DNA of 64,000 bases from Xenorhabdus indica (GCF_014467235.1 NZ_NKHP01000003.1:78917-142916); one strand, 5' to 3'. Numbered from the stretch's first letter, positions 51,543 through 61,696 are shown. Notes: generated by a model not told the origin, from the letters alone. Program-made: numbers and translations.

Positions 51543-52730
51543 ATGCGCCTTAGTGAGGAAAGTTCTTTGTCACCGACTTTAGATCGTCAGCAAAAGAATA
51601 AAAAACATCAACGTCGCAATATCATGATTTTTCTTACATTATTATTTTTAATCTTCGGCACGATCTATGCTGTTTACTGGTTCACCTTTTCGCGCCATCA
51701 ACAAGAAACGGATAACGCTTATGTAGCAGGTAATCAAATACAAATCATGTCTCAAGTCGCGGGTAGTGTCACCACTATCTATTTTGATAATACCGACTTT
51801 GTAAAAAGTGGTAGTGTCCTGATACAGCTTGATCCCAGAGATGCTGAACTCTCTCTGACAAAAGCGGAAAATGAACTGGCTACCGCCGTGCGGAAAACTC
51901 ACCAACAGATGGTTGATAGCAAAAAGTACCAAGCGATCATTGAACAGAAAAAGATTATTCTTAGAAAAGTACAGAATGATTTCAACCGAAGGAAAATACT
52001 TGGCAGACAAGATGCTATTGGTCAGGAAGAACTACAACATTCATATGAAAGTGTTGCACTTGCCCAGGCTGATCTGGATGTGGCCATCGAACAGTACAAT
52101 AGTAATCAAGCTGTCATTTTAAATACACCGTTGGAAAAACAACCTGCTGTAGAAAAAGCGGCTGCCGGGGTTCGTGATGCCTGGTTAAACTTACAAAGAA
52201 CGAAAATTGTCAGCCCTGTAGATGGATATGTTTCTCGTCGTAATGTGCAAATAGGCTCTCGCATCAATATGGGAACACCTTTAATGGCTATCGTGCCAGC
52301 CACTAATATGTGGATTGACGCCAATTTTAAAGAAACCCAACTTTCTAATATGAAGATCGGACAACCGGTAAAAATTACCAGCGATTTTTACGGTGATGAC
52401 ATCGTCTATAAAGGTAAAGTTGTTGGCCTTGATATGGGAACCGGTAGTGCTTTTTCTCTTCTGCCAGCTCAAAATGCCAGTGGAAACTGGATCAAAGTTG
52501 TTCAACGCTTGCCTGTTCGCATTGAACTTGAATCAGAACAACTGAAGCAACATCCGCTGCGTATTGGCCTGTCAACAAAAGTGATTGTCGATACGACAGA
52601 TACCAATGGAATGACTTTGCCAACCACTGAACGTATCAAACACGCCTATCACACGAATGCCTTAATGATAGACATGTCTCCTGCAAATAAAATAGTTACT
52701 GACATCATTAATAGTAACTCAAATAATTAG
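51543..52730 (+). CDS. emrA: Multidrug efflux membrane-fusion protein EmrA
   Basis: A periplasmic adaptor anchored by one helix (about residues 27-47), with a coiled-coil hairpin (about 95-205) and lipoyl/beta-barrel parts (QETDNAYVAGNQIQIMSQVA at the first lipoyl half). It links EmrB to TolC. 395 residues. emrB starts 15 bp later. Confidence 0.95.
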   Translation: MRLSEESSLSPTLDRQQKNKKHQRRNIMIFLTLLFLIFGTIYAVYWFTFSRHQQETDNAYVAGNQIQIMSQVAGSVTTIYFDNTDFVKSGSVLIQLDPRDAELSLTKAENELATAVRKTHQQMVDSKKYQAIIEQKKIILRKVQNDFNRRKILGRQDAIGQEELQHSYESVALAQADLDVAIEQYNSNQAVILNTPLEKQPAVEKAAAGVRDAWLNLQRTKIVSPVDGYVSRRNVQIGSRINMGTPLMAIVPATNMWIDANFKETQLSNMKIGQPVKITSDFYGDDIVYKGKVVGLDMGTGSAFSLLPAQNASGNWIKVVQRLPVRIELESEQLKQHPLRIGLSTKVIVDTTDTNGMTLPTTERIKHAYHTNALMIDMSPANKIVTDIINSNSNN

Positions 52731-52745
52731 TTATAAGGGGAAGTC

Positions 52746-54287
52746 ATGGTGACACGAGAACCACTTACAGGCGCGAAGCTGGCGTTACTGACCATTTCCC
52801 TCGCAATGGCTACTTTCATGTTGGTTTTGGATTCAACTATTGCTAACGTTGCCATACCGACAATTGCAGGAAATTTAGGTGCATCAAATTCCCAAGGAAC
52901 ATGGGTCATCACCTCTTTTGGTGTTGCAAACGCCATTTCCATTCCTATTACCGGTTGGTTAGCAAAACGGTTTGGAGAAGTCAAACTGTTTATTTGGTCT
53001 ACCGCTCTCTTTACCTTCTCCTCATGGCTGTGTGGCATCTCCAACAGCCTTGAGATGTTGATTGTATTTCGTATCATTCAGGGGCTGGTCGCAGGGCCAA
53101 TCCTTCCACTTTGTCAAAGCCTTTTGTTGAATAACTATCCCCCTGCTAAACGAAATATGGCATTGGCACTCTGGTCTGTTATGATCGTGGTTGCCCCTAT
53201 TTGTGGCCCGATACTGGGTGGTTATATCAGTGACAACTATCATTGGGGCTGGATTTTCTTTATTAACATACCTCTTGGTATCGGTATTATTTTTGTCTCA
53301 ATGCAGATCCTACGAGGGCGGGAAACTAAAATCGAAATTAATCCTATTGATACGGTAGGATTAATTCTGCTGATCGTTGGCGTCGGTTGTCTACAAATCA
53401 TGCTTGATCAGGGTAAAGAGCTGGATTGGTTCAATTCCACTGAAATTATCGTCCTGACAATCATAGTGGTTATCTCATTATCATTTTTAATTGTATGGGA
53501 ATTAACCAATGAACACCCTGTTATCGATCTATCATTATTCAAAGAGCGTAACTTTACTATCGGTACACTCAGTATCAGTCTCTCCTTCATGCTGTACTTC
53601 GGCAGCATTGTCCTGTTGCCACAGCTACTACAAGAAGTGTTCGGTTATACCGCAACATGGGCTGGCTTTGCAGCCGCTCCGATAGGGTTGTTGCCTCTGC
53701 TACTTTCACCCCTCATTGGCAAATATGGTCATAAGATCGATATGCGTTTGATCGTAACATTCAGTTTCGTTATTTATACTGTCTGTTTCTATTGGCGGGC
53801 ATATACATTTGAATCAGGGATGGATTTCGCTACTGCGGCATGGCCTCAATTCGTACAGGGACTCGCTATAGCTTGCTTCTTCATGCCTTTGACAACCATA
53901 ACTTTGTCAGGTTTAGGGCCAGAACGTATGGCATCAGCTTCCAGCCTGTCAAACTTTACCCGTATATTATCAGGCTCAATCGGAACTTCCATCACAACCA
54001 CAATGTGGACCCAACGTGAGGCCGTACACCATTCATACTTTACGGAGAATATCAATCCGTATAACCCTAATTATCAGCAAACTTATCAGCAACTCTCCCA
54101 ACTAGGTATGAATGACCAACAGATTTCAGCTTATTTGGCAAAGGAGATCACCCATCAGGGACTGATTATTTCAGCTAATGAAATTTTTTGGTTTTCCGCA
54201 GGCGTATTCCTGACGTTGACATTGCTGGTCTGGATGGCAAAACCACCTTTTGGTGCAGGAAACCAAGGGAGTGGAGGAGCACACTAA
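52746..54287 (+). CDS. emrB: Multidrug efflux MFS transporter EmrB
   Basis: A 14-helix DHA2-family drug/H+ antiporter. Motifs: LDSTIANVAIPTIAGNLG in helix 1, GWLAKRFGEVKLFIWS (motif A) and GLVAGPILPLCQS. 513 residues, E. coli length 512. It exports uncouplers and other hydrophobic drugs with EmrA and TolC. Confidence 0.96.
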   Translation: MVTREPLTGAKLALLTISLAMATFMLVLDSTIANVAIPTIAGNLGASNSQGTWVITSFGVANAISIPITGWLAKRFGEVKLFIWSTALFTFSSWLCGISNSLEMLIVFRIIQGLVAGPILPLCQSLLLNNYPPAKRNMALALWSVMIVVAPICGPILGGYISDNYHWGWIFFINIPLGIGIIFVSMQILRGRETKIEINPIDTVGLILLIVGVGCLQIMLDQGKELDWFNSTEIIVLTIIVVISLSFLIVWELTNEHPVIDLSLFKERNFTIGTLSISLSFMLYFGSIVLLPQLLQEVFGYTATWAGFAAAPIGLLPLLLSPLIGKYGHKIDMRLIVTFSFVIYTVCFYWRAYTFESGMDFATAAWPQFVQGLAIACFFMPLTTITLSGLGPERMASASSLSNFTRILSGSIGTSITTTMWTQREAVHHSYFTENINPYNPNYQQTYQQLSQLGMNDQQISAYLAKEITHQGLIISANEIFWFSAGVFLTLTLLVWMAKPPFGAGNQGSGGAH

Positions 54288-54308
54288 CCCTATTTTATCC
54301 TCTTGTTT

Positions 54309-54345
54309 AAAAAGAACCCGACTGACAATCAGGTTCTTTCTTTTT
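54309..54345. terminator. Terminator after emrB
   Basis: A stem AAAGAACC/GGTTCTTT with a T-rich tail, 20 bp after emrB; the fhuF-like gene converges from the other side. Confidence 0.75.
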
Positions 54346-54374
54346 AAGAAAGAAGATAACTCAACCTATATTAT

Positions 54375-55142
54375 TTATGCCGTTGATTCAAGAGGACAAT
54401 CATGACAATTTCCTACTCTCGGTAGTTTGTTCCTTTGACAGCAACAACGACGCTGAATCACATTATTTCTCAGAATAACTGTCCGATACAATGGATTATC
54501 CCTGCCATCCGGTAATTTTTGTTCAAAGAAAAGGTTATTTACCAATATGTCGTATTGTTCAGCATCCATTCTTTCCCTAAAATTACTCAAATACCAATAC
54601 ATCACATAACCAATATTGTTCCATAATAAGCGCCCATTAATTCCTCGATAAGATTCAATTTTCTCACAAACAGGAATAATATGACGATCCAACAAAGAAT
54701 AATAACGTTCCAGCAGGGATATGGGTTCTTTCATCCAGTTTAACTGGTAATAAACCATATTAGGCCTGCCACTTTCATGAAATTCAACCTGAAAAAGATG
54801 GTAATCTGCATCTACTGCTTGTGGATATTCCAACAACATTAACATAATAGGAGGAACAACCAAGCCAAAATACCATTGTGCCCATAACGAATAAAGACCT
54901 TTATTATTTGGTTTTTGTTCATTATTCCCATAGTATTCGTTCTGGTAACGTTGCATTAATATTGAGAATTCTTTTTCATTCGACCATTGATAAAAATCCA
55001 TACTCTCTGATGGAATATTTTCCGCATTCACTTTCATTGATGAATTAAAGTGACTAAATGCACTGTCGAATAAATTAACAATATCGTTAACATCTATTTT
55101 TGATATCATTTGATTGGAGCTATGATTATTTTTATTTGTCAT
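54375..55142 (-). CDS. FhuF-like siderophore-iron reductase
   Basis: A 255-residue cytosolic protein. FhuF relatives reduce Fe(III) in hydroxamate siderophores to release iron. The C-terminal [2Fe-2S] motif is CC-x10-C-x2-C at C234, C235, C246, C249 (RRCCCQRNKLPRVGNCHDCP), with a third adjacent cysteine at C233. The rest matches the IucA/FhuF-type fold (WYFGLVVPPIMLMLLEYPQA). It follows the ABC ATPase by one base, so it is the last gene of the siderophore locus. The frame looks intact. Confidence 0.88.
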   Translation of the reverse strand: MTNKNNHSSNQMISKIDVNDIVNLFDSAFSHFNSSMKVNAENIPSESMDFYQWSNEKEFSILMQRYQNEYYGNNEQKPNNKGLYSLWAQWYFGLVVPPIMLMLLEYPQAVDADYHLFQVEFHESGRPNMVYYQLNWMKEPISLLERYYSLLDRHIIPVCEKIESYRGINGRLLWNNIGYVMYWYLSNFRERMDAEQYDILVNNLFFEQKLPDGRDNPLYRTVILRNNVIQRRCCCQRNKLPRVGNCHDCPLESTA

Positions 55143-55143
55143 T

Positions 55144-55935
55144 TCACACTCTCCTGTTATATCTCGGAATAATTAACGGCTTGTCAGATTCCGGATCTCG
55201 AATAATGCAACAGGTCAGACCAAATACATCTGCAATACTTTGTTCTGTGATGATTTCTTCTGGCTTTCCTTCCGCATAAACTTGCCCGTACTTCATCATG
55301 ATCAACTGTGTGGCATAACGCAGAGCCAAATTGATATCGTGTAAAATAAGTACCAGAGTTTTCCCTTGTTGATGTAAACGCTGACACAAATCAAGCATCT
55401 CAATTTGATGAGAAATATCCAGATGAATCGTCGGTTCATCCAATAGAATAATGGGAGTTTGCTGTGCCAATGTCATGGCAAACCATGCGCGCTGACGCTG
55501 GCCACCTGTCAACTCACTGACCAATTTCTGCGACATATCCCATAAGTCTACTGCCCGTAATGCTTCATTGACGGCACGTTCATCTTCTTCTGACCACTGC
55601 CGCAAGAAAATCTGATAAGCGTAACGTTCACGCGAAACAAGGTCATAAATTGTCAATGCCTCAGTTATCACTGTCCCTTGCGTTAATAATGACAACTCAC
55701 GTGCAACAGCTTTTGGTTTATAGCGATGGATATTTATGCCATCCAGTTGAACCTCACCCTGTTGCGGCGGCATACTTCGGCTAATTGCCCGCAACAAGGT
55801 TGACTTTCCACATCCATTGGGGCCAATAATGACGCTAAACTCATTATCGTGAATCGCGATATTAATGCCGTCAATGATCGTTCTTTTACCGTATGCCAGT
55901 GAAAAATTCAGGGCTTTAAGTCGTGAAGTCATCAT
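55144..55935 (-). CDS. Iron-siderophore ABC transporter ATPase (FecE/FhuC type)
   Basis: The ATPase for ferric-siderophore import. Walker A GPNGCGKSTLLRA, signature LTGGQRQRAWFAMTLA (T in place of the usual S), Walker B PIILLDEPTIHLDI and switch LILHDINLAL. I chose the ATG at 55935 (MMTSRLKALNFSL, 263 residues) because it overlaps the stop of the permease remnant as ATGA. The frame extends 33 codons further into that remnant. The permease genes are broken, so this ATPase has no intact local partner. Confidence 0.88.
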   Translation of the reverse strand: MMTSRLKALNFSLAYGKRTIIDGINIAIHDNEFSVIIGPNGCGKSTLLRAISRSMPPQQGEVQLDGINIHRYKPKAVARELSLLTQGTVITEALTIYDLVSRERYAYQIFLRQWSEEDERAVNEALRAVDLWDMSQKLVSELTGGQRQRAWFAMTLAQQTPIILLDEPTIHLDISHQIEMLDLCQRLHQQGKTLVLILHDINLALRYATQLIMMKYGQVYAEGKPEEIITEQSIADVFGLTCCIIRDPESDKPLIIPRYNRRV

Positions 55936-56240
55936 AGGGGAATTCTCATCCCTTCTCTGCCTAGTGACAAAGTCAGATAAAAAAGCACTACCAACAACAG
56001 TAACATCGAAAATACCACTTTTCTTGTCTGCCATGCTGGTGTGATAAAAAGTACCATTCCCTGTACCACAGCAAACAGGCAGGCATTGATAGCGGCTCCT
56101 GTCAAAACCAATCGTACAGGATTGGTATTGCGGGAACCCCCGCTAAGCAGGTAGAACAATAGAGTTGATAAACCAGCGCCAATAAATGCAGTCCAAAAGC
56201 GAGGCCGTTGATCCAACACTGGAATGAAAGAAAAAAAGAC
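55932..56240 (-). pseudogene. Remnants of FecCD-type siderophore permeases
   Basis: About 100 codons with two kinds of sequence. The first (FWTAFIGAGLSTLLFYLLSG and NPVRLVLTGAAINACLFAVV) matches the middle of one FecCD permease. The last 35 codons (TPAWQTRKVVFSMLLLLVVL, then LGREGMRIPL) look like the first helix of a second permease. Normal permeases have about 330 residues each. The frame is fused in front to the synthetase remnant. The stop overlaps the ATPase start. Confidence 0.7.
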
Positions 56241-56462
56241 CACTAGTTCCCAAAAATGTATTTCTGGCAATGCAAGGTGTTTTTGCAATAACGGACTAAA
56301 ATAACGGAAGAAACAATCAAAAACATCAAGGAATATATAGATATAGTTAATCTTCATATCATCCTGAATAGTGACATGTAGAAAATCAATCTCCTCAGGT
56401 AATTGAAGGTCTCCATTCAAAATGGCAATTTCTTCACCAATATCTATCATCAACATTTTCAC
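56240..56462 (-). pseudogene. C-terminal fragment of a NIS siderophore synthetase
   Basis: About 74 codons resembling the end of IucA/IucC-type siderophore synthetases (LDVFDCFFRYFSPLLQKHLA, PEIHFWELV). It is joined in frame to permease sequence, so a deletion has removed the end of the synthetase and whatever lay between. Confidence 0.55.
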
Positions 56463-56803
56463 TGGAAGATAGATTGCTGAGCCAGATAACGATCATTCCC
56501 CTCACCGAGATAAATAGGCAGCATCTTTTCTGATATGCCTAGCAATGGATACAAATCAATGATCAGTTGAATTGCATCCAATGATTGTAGTTGACCGTGG
56601 TTGAATTTTTCGATTGATGAGGCATCAATATCTAAATGTTCTAGTTGGCAATCCTGATCCTGAAAATGGTATTCAAAATTACCAATTTCAATGGAGAAAG
56701 ATTGCCCTTGTTGGTGTACTGGATAGATCAGTTTTTCATGAGACAGTTCACGCAGTATTTTAGCGGAGTGATAATCTATATAATCCAAAATATTTCTATC
56801 CAG
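56459..56803 (-). pseudogene. N-terminal fragment of a NIS siderophore synthetase
   Basis: About 110 codons similar to the N-terminus of IucA/IucC/AlcC-type synthetases, which join citrate or succinyl units to amines (SAKILRELSHEKLIYPVHQQ; DAIQLIIDLYPLLGISEKML). Full proteins have about 600 residues. No good ATG remains; a TTG at 56788 could start it. The central catalytic part is deleted, so no siderophore can be made from this gene. Confidence 0.65.
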
Positions 56804-56846
56804 CTCTTAGGTATTAACCGTAGCACACTAACACACTTTACTAAAT

Positions 56847-56865
56847 GATAATTAAAATCATTATT
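56847..56865. promoter_or_regulatory. Fur box of the siderophore locus
   Basis: GATAATTAAAATCATTATT matches the 19-bp consensus GATAATGATAATCATTATC at 16 positions. It lies just upstream of the synthetase remnant and should still make the ATPase and fhuF-like genes iron-repressed. Confidence 0.8.
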
Positions 56866-57048
56866 ACTAACAACCATGAAAATATAAAGGTATTAAGACA
56901 ATTGGATAAATTGCAGGAATGATTTCCGCCATTTAATAAAAATTATTATGATACGCAAACAAAATAATTACATATATAAAATATTAATTCTGCACTTGTG
57001 AAATACTTATCATGCTTGCAAATAGAATAATACTTCCCCTTATAAATA

Positions 57049-57074
57049 AGGCTCTGATTGAAAAACCAGAGCCT
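57049..57074 (-). terminator. Terminator after yfiF
   Basis: An 8-bp stem (AGGCTCTG/CAGAGCCT) about 33 bp past the yfiF stop, with A/T-rich flanks. Confidence 0.65.
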
Positions 57075-57106
57075 CATTTACAAAAGAAACTATATTAAAT
57101 TATTTA

Positions 57107-58126
57107 TCAGACTTTATTCTGACGCCACCATTCCGCTAGCATAATACCCGTAGCAACAGAAACATTCAGGCTTTCTACTCGACCCGTGCCACCAATCGAA
57201 AGACGGATATCACCATCCTCCCAGACACTATCACTCAAACCATCACTTTCCTGCCCTAATACCAAGACCATTTTTTCAGGAAGCTTGACTGCTGTCAGCT
57301 TTGTACTTCCTTTATGGCTTGAAGTAGTCACGATGGTGTAGCCTGCATCGCGGAATTGACTCAGCGTGATTGTAAGATCATTAACTTCAATACCTTTAAT
57401 ATGCTCAGCTCCCCCCTCAGCAGTACGGACTGCCGCACCAGATTCCAGCATCGCTGTATCGTGCAATATCATACCCTGTACACCAAAGTGGGCACAGCTA
57501 CGCATAATTGCCCCCAGATTATGCGGGTTACCCACACTTTCTAATGCCAGAACACAATCTTTCGCTGGTGCTTGCTGTAAATAAGTTTCTGCCTCCAGAC
57601 CATTACGCTTTTTGATCAGGAAACAGACACCACCATGATGCTCCGTTCCTGATGCTTTGCTCAATTCTTCATCGTCGACTACATGATAAGCCTTACGATT
57701 TGCCGCCATCCATTTAAGAGCGTCACGGAAGCGGGGAGTTACTGACTGGACAAACCATGCCCTGACGATGGCTTCTGGACGATTTTGGAACATTGCCTGA
57801 CAAGCATTTTCACCATAGATACGGGTTTCTTCCAACCGTTGACGGCGAAGTTGTTCAGGGTCAATCTGACTTCTACCACTAATACCGCCATGATCAGGTT
57901 TTGATTCTTCCCCTACCGGACGGGAAACCGTTCTCCAGGGAGAATGTTCTTTTGAACGCTGAGGGCGTTCATTGTCACGTCGTCTGCCTCCTTGTTCACG
58001 TCCTTTGCCAGACTGACGATTATTGCTGTTACGACGCTCGTTATTATTACGGCTGTCACTCTTGTCCTCACTACGGACATACATCACTTTGACTTTGCCA
58101 CTTTTACCACTATAGGAATCGTTCAT
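57107..58126 (-). CDS. yfiF: TrmH/SpoU-family RNA 2'-O-methyltransferase YfiF
   Basis: A 339-residue protein with an N-terminal disordered, Arg/Asn/Ser-rich tail (about 1-90), a substrate-binding domain (about 100-180) and a SPOUT methyltransferase domain (about 185-335: [53 protein letters not shown]). The RNA target is not set by sequence. In E. coli trxC separates yfiF from tapT; here trxC is absent from the 134-bp gap. Confidence 0.93.
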   Translation of the reverse strand: MNDSYSGKSGKVKVMYVRSEDKSDSRNNNERRNSNNRQSGKGREQGGRRRDNERPQRSKEHSPWRTVSRPVGEESKPDHGGISGRSQIDPEQLRRQRLEETRIYGENACQAMFQNRPEAIVRAWFVQSVTPRFRDALKWMAANRKAYHVVDDEELSKASGTEHHGGVCFLIKKRNGLEAETYLQQAPAKDCVLALESVGNPHNLGAIMRSCAHFGVQGMILHDTAMLESGAAVRTAEGGAEHIKGIEVNDLTITLSQFRDAGYTIVTTSSHKGSTKLTAVKLPEKMVLVLGQESDGLSDSVWEDGDIRLSIGGTGRVESLNVSVATGIMLAEWWRQNKV

Positions 58127-58260
58127 TTATTTCTCCAACTTCGCTATGGCGCGAAGATTACCCGATGTTCGCGCCCGAAGCTACCTCTGGCAACGACAAT
58201 CCATTAAAATATCCGCCAATTTTTTACTGGTTTTATTCATGAACATTTTTGAGTTCTTAA

Positions 58261-58938
58261 ATGAGAAATAACAACGCCGTTTATCAGCTTCGCCAACATC
58301 GCCTGGCCCGCTCTACCCGTCCTTTTCAAGCGAGAGGCTGCCGAGTTCAGCGTTGCACTTATTGTTTATTGCCCCAAAAAAGATGCCTGTGTGAAAAAAT
58401 CTCACCAGTAAAAGCGGCCAGCCGCTTTTGCCTCATCATGTTTGATACTGAACCTATGAAGCCGAGTAATACAGGTAAGCTAATTGCAGATGTTCTACCT
58501 GATACTGATGCTTTTCTCTGGTCAAGAACCGAGCCTGATCAACGCATGCTTGAAATACTGCGTGATCCAACACGACAACCTTATCTGATCTTTCCAGAAA
58601 GTTACGCCACACCACCTCGTACTGTGTATCAACAATTGCCGGATAATCAGAAAGCACCTCTGTTTATTATATTGGATGGAACTTGGCCTGAAGCAAGAAA
58701 AATGTTTCGCAAAAGCCCATATTTAGATGATATTCCTCTATTATCAATCAATAGTATTGCTAAAATGGATTATTTGCTCCGGATGCCATCAAGAAAAGAA
58801 CAGCATTGCACTGCGGAAGTTGCCGCCGCCGCTCTGGAACTGGCTAATGATCTTGAGGCTTCACAACAATTACTCGCCCATTTCAATCAATTTCGTGAAC
58901 AATATCTGGCAGGAAAATCGAACCATCCGGCGGAGTAA
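58261..58938 (+). CDS. tapT: tRNA-uridine aminocarboxypropyltransferase (DTW protein)
   Basis: This enzyme adds the acp3 group to U47 of tRNAs. N-terminal cysteines (GCRVQRCTYCLLPQKRCLC) probably bind zinc. The signature ILDGTWPEARKM contains the DTW-family core, with Gly in the first position instead of Asp. 225 residues. E. coli calls it TapT (formerly YfiP). Next is patZ, as in E. coli. Confidence 0.92.
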   Translation: MRNNNAVYQLRQHRLARSTRPFQARGCRVQRCTYCLLPQKRCLCEKISPVKAASRFCLIMFDTEPMKPSNTGKLIADVLPDTDAFLWSRTEPDQRMLEILRDPTRQPYLIFPESYATPPRTVYQQLPDNQKAPLFIILDGTWPEARKMFRKSPYLDDIPLLSINSIAKMDYLLRMPSRKEQHCTAEVAAAALELANDLEASQQLLAHFNQFREQYLAGKSNHPAE

Positions 58939-59053
58939 GTCACAGTAATTCTTGTCAATCACGGCTAAAGTTATTCATAGAAATGGTTCAATTGAAAGTG
59001 ATTGTTTATTGAAGTAATTACTTATTCAATGACAATTAATGAGGAGATGAAAA

Positions 59054-61696
59054 ATGAGCCAGCGTGGACTTGAAGCATTGTTACATCCCAAATCTATTGC
59101 TGTTATTGGAGCGTCTGAAAAACCCGAAAAAGCCAGCTCAACATTGATGCGGAATTTGTTAACTGGAAACTTCAAGGGGCCGATTCTTCCTGTCACGCCT
59201 AATAAAAATGCTGTTCTCGGTGTGCTGGCTTATCCTTCTATCGATAAATTACCATTAACTCCCGATCTGGCTGTCATATGTACTCACCACAGCCGCAATT
59301 TGCCATTATTGGAGCAATTAACCAGATTGGGCTGTAAAACCGTTATCATTCTTTCATCACCAGCGTCACAGTTTGCTGAACTGAAACAATATAGCCAAAA
59401 ATATCACATCCGGATCCTCGGCCCTAATAGCCTCGGCATTTTGGCTCCGTGGATCGGATTGAACGCCAGCTTCTCCCCTATTCCTATTCTCAAGGGAAGG
59501 CTAGCATTTATTTCACAATCAGCGGCAATATCCAATACGATTCTGGACTGGGCTAACCATCGCAATATTGGTTTTTCATATTTCATTGCATTGGGTGATA
59601 GCGTTGATATTGATATTGATGATCTGCTCGACTTTTTAGCCCGGAATAGTAAGACCAGCGCGATTCTATTGCATCTTGAGCACATTAACGATGCTCGTCG
59701 GTTTCTTTCTGCTTCACGAAGTGCATCACGCAATAAACCCATTCTGGTTGTAAAAAGTAGTCGTACCCGCAAGGCTCAACAATTACTGGGTGAACAACAG
59801 AATTTCGATGTAGCCTATGACGCCGCAATTCAACGGGCGGGCTTACTGCGTGTACAGGATACACATGAAATGTTTTCTGCCGTGGAGACGTTAAGCTTTA
59901 TGCGTCCGTTACGTGGAGAACGCCTGCTCATTGTCAGTAATGGAGCCGCACCTGCTGCTATGGCGCTAGATGAACTCCTCAGGAGAACCGGTAAACTAGC
60001 GGTTCTGGAGGACGAAACGATTGTTAAATTATCTGGTGTACTGCCTGAAGCACAAATCTTACGTAACCCGCTGGATCTTGGAGATAGTTCATCAACTGAA
60101 CAATATATCGCTGCTCTGAAACTACTGTTAGATAGTCGTAGCTATGACGCCCTACTGTTGATTCATTCTCCCTGTGCCATTTCCCATAGCATGAAAACAG
60201 CAGTTAACGTCATTAAGGCTGTTAAAGAACATCCTCGTGGAAAATGGCTCACAATCTTTACTAATTGGTGTGGTGAATATTCTTCATTAGAAGCGAGGCG
60301 GTTATTCAGTGAAGCGGGTATTCCCACCTACCGTACACCAGAAGGCGCGGTGACAGCTTTTATGCATATGGTGGAATATCAACGTAACCAAAAACAACTC
60401 AAAGAAACCCCTGCCCTGCCAATAGGCATCACATCAAATACTGCCCACGCTCACGATTGTATACAGCAAGCTCTCAATAGTGGCAATACTCAGCTAGATA
60501 CCCATGAAGTACAACCTATTCTTGAAGCCTACGGCCTAAATACCTTACCTACATGGATTGCTCATTCCAGTGATGATGCAGTCAATATTGCGGAAAAAAT
60601 TGGCTATCCTGTAGCATTGAAATTGCGTTCTCCCGATATTCCTCACAAATCAGAAGTTCAAGGGGTTATGCTCTATCTGCGTAATGCCAGAGAAGTTAAG
60701 ACAGCAACTCAGGCCATTATTGAACGTGTGAAACAGAACTTTCCACAAGCCAGAATTCATGGTTTATTAGTTCAAAACATGGCAAACCGAGCTGGTGCGC
60801 AAGAATTGAGAGTTGCCATTGAACAAGATGAGATATTCGGCCCTTTAATTATGCTTGGAGAAGGTGGCATAGATTGGGTTAATGAAACTCAGGCAGCCGT
60901 CGCTCTACCGCCTCTCAATATGGCATTGGCTCGTTATTTGGTCATTCAGGCTATTAAAGGCGGTAAAATAAAATCTGGGGGTTCACTGCAACCGTTGGAT
61001 ATCCCTGCTCTAAGTCAATTATTGGTTAGGGTATCCAATTTACTGATTGATTGCCCTCAAATCACTCGTATGCATATCCATCCGTTATTGGCATCAGGCA
61101 GTGAATTCACACTATTGGATGTAACAATGGAATTAACACCCATCACTGGTGATCACCGAAATCGACTGGCAATTCGTCCTTATCCTAATGAACTGGAAGA
61201 AACCATTTATATCAGAGATGATTTTGAATGTTTACTACGTCCAATTCTGCCGGAAGATGAACCATTACTAAAAGAATTTATCGAACAGGTAACGAAGGAA
61301 GATCTATATTATCGTTATTTTAGTGAGATCAGTGAATTCACTCACGATGACCTCGCCAATATGACCCAAATTGATTATGACCGTGAAATGGCATTTGTTG
61401 CGATACGCTATCCAACAACCAAACCGGAAATTATTGGTGTCGCCCGTGCTATGGCTGATCCGGATAATATCGAAGCAGAATTTGCGGTGTTAGTGCGATC
61501 AGATTTGAAAGGGATTACGTTAGGATATCAACTCATGACCAAATTAATCCACTACACAAAAGAGCATGGCATTCAGGTACTAACCGCTATCACTATGCCA
61601 GAAAATCGTAATATGATCCGACTTGCCAAAAAACTGGGCTTTACCATCGATATTCAATTAGAAGAGGGAATTGTCAATCTTGTCTTAAAACTTTAG
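59054..61696 (+). CDS. patZ: Protein lysine acetyltransferase PatZ (Pka)
   Basis: An 880-residue enzyme that acetylates lysines, for example in acetyl-CoA synthetase. It has an inactive NDP-forming acyl-CoA synthetase part (about 1-690: CoA-binding start LLHPKSIAVIGASEKPEKAS, then ATP-grasp with IGYPVALKLRSPDIPHKSEV) and a C-terminal GNAT acetyltransferase (about 720-880: GITLGYQLMTKLIHYTKEHG). E. coli 886 residues. Confidence 0.95.
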   Translation: MSQRGLEALLHPKSIAVIGASEKPEKASSTLMRNLLTGNFKGPILPVTPNKNAVLGVLAYPSIDKLPLTPDLAVICTHHSRNLPLLEQLTRLGCKTVIILSSPASQFAELKQYSQKYHIRILGPNSLGILAPWIGLNASFSPIPILKGRLAFISQSAAISNTILDWANHRNIGFSYFIALGDSVDIDIDDLLDFLARNSKTSAILLHLEHINDARRFLSASRSASRNKPILVVKSSRTRKAQQLLGEQQNFDVAYDAAIQRAGLLRVQDTHEMFSAVETLSFMRPLRGERLLIVSNGAAPAAMALDELLRRTGKLAVLEDETIVKLSGVLPEAQILRNPLDLGDSSSTEQYIAALKLLLDSRSYDALLLIHSPCAISHSMKTAVNVIKAVKEHPRGKWLTIFTNWCGEYSSLEARRLFSEAGIPTYRTPEGAVTAFMHMVEYQRNQKQLKETPALPIGITSNTAHAHDCIQQALNSGNTQLDTHEVQPILEAYGLNTLPTWIAHSSDDAVNIAEKIGYPVALKLRSPDIPHKSEVQGVMLYLRNAREVKTATQAIIERVKQNFPQARIHGLLVQNMANRAGAQELRVAIEQDEIFGPLIMLGEGGIDWVNETQAAVALPPLNMALARYLVIQAIKGGKIKSGGSLQPLDIPALSQLLVRVSNLLIDCPQITRMHIHPLLASGSEFTLLDVTMELTPITGDHRNRLAIRPYPNELEETIYIRDDFECLLRPILPEDEPLLKEFIEQVTKEDLYYRYFSEISEFTHDDLANMTQIDYDREMAFVAIRYPTTKPEIIGVARAMADPDNIEAEFAVLVRSDLKGITLGYQLMTKLIHYTKEHGIQVLTAITMPENRNMIRLAKKLGFTIDIQLEEGIVNLVLKL

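Larger units (their letters stand above)
56804..57106. other. Gap between the siderophore remnant and yfiF
   Basis: About 300 bp of AT-rich sequence with no gene. It holds the Fur box (56847-56865) and the yfiF terminator, both listed separately. Confidence 0.7.
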
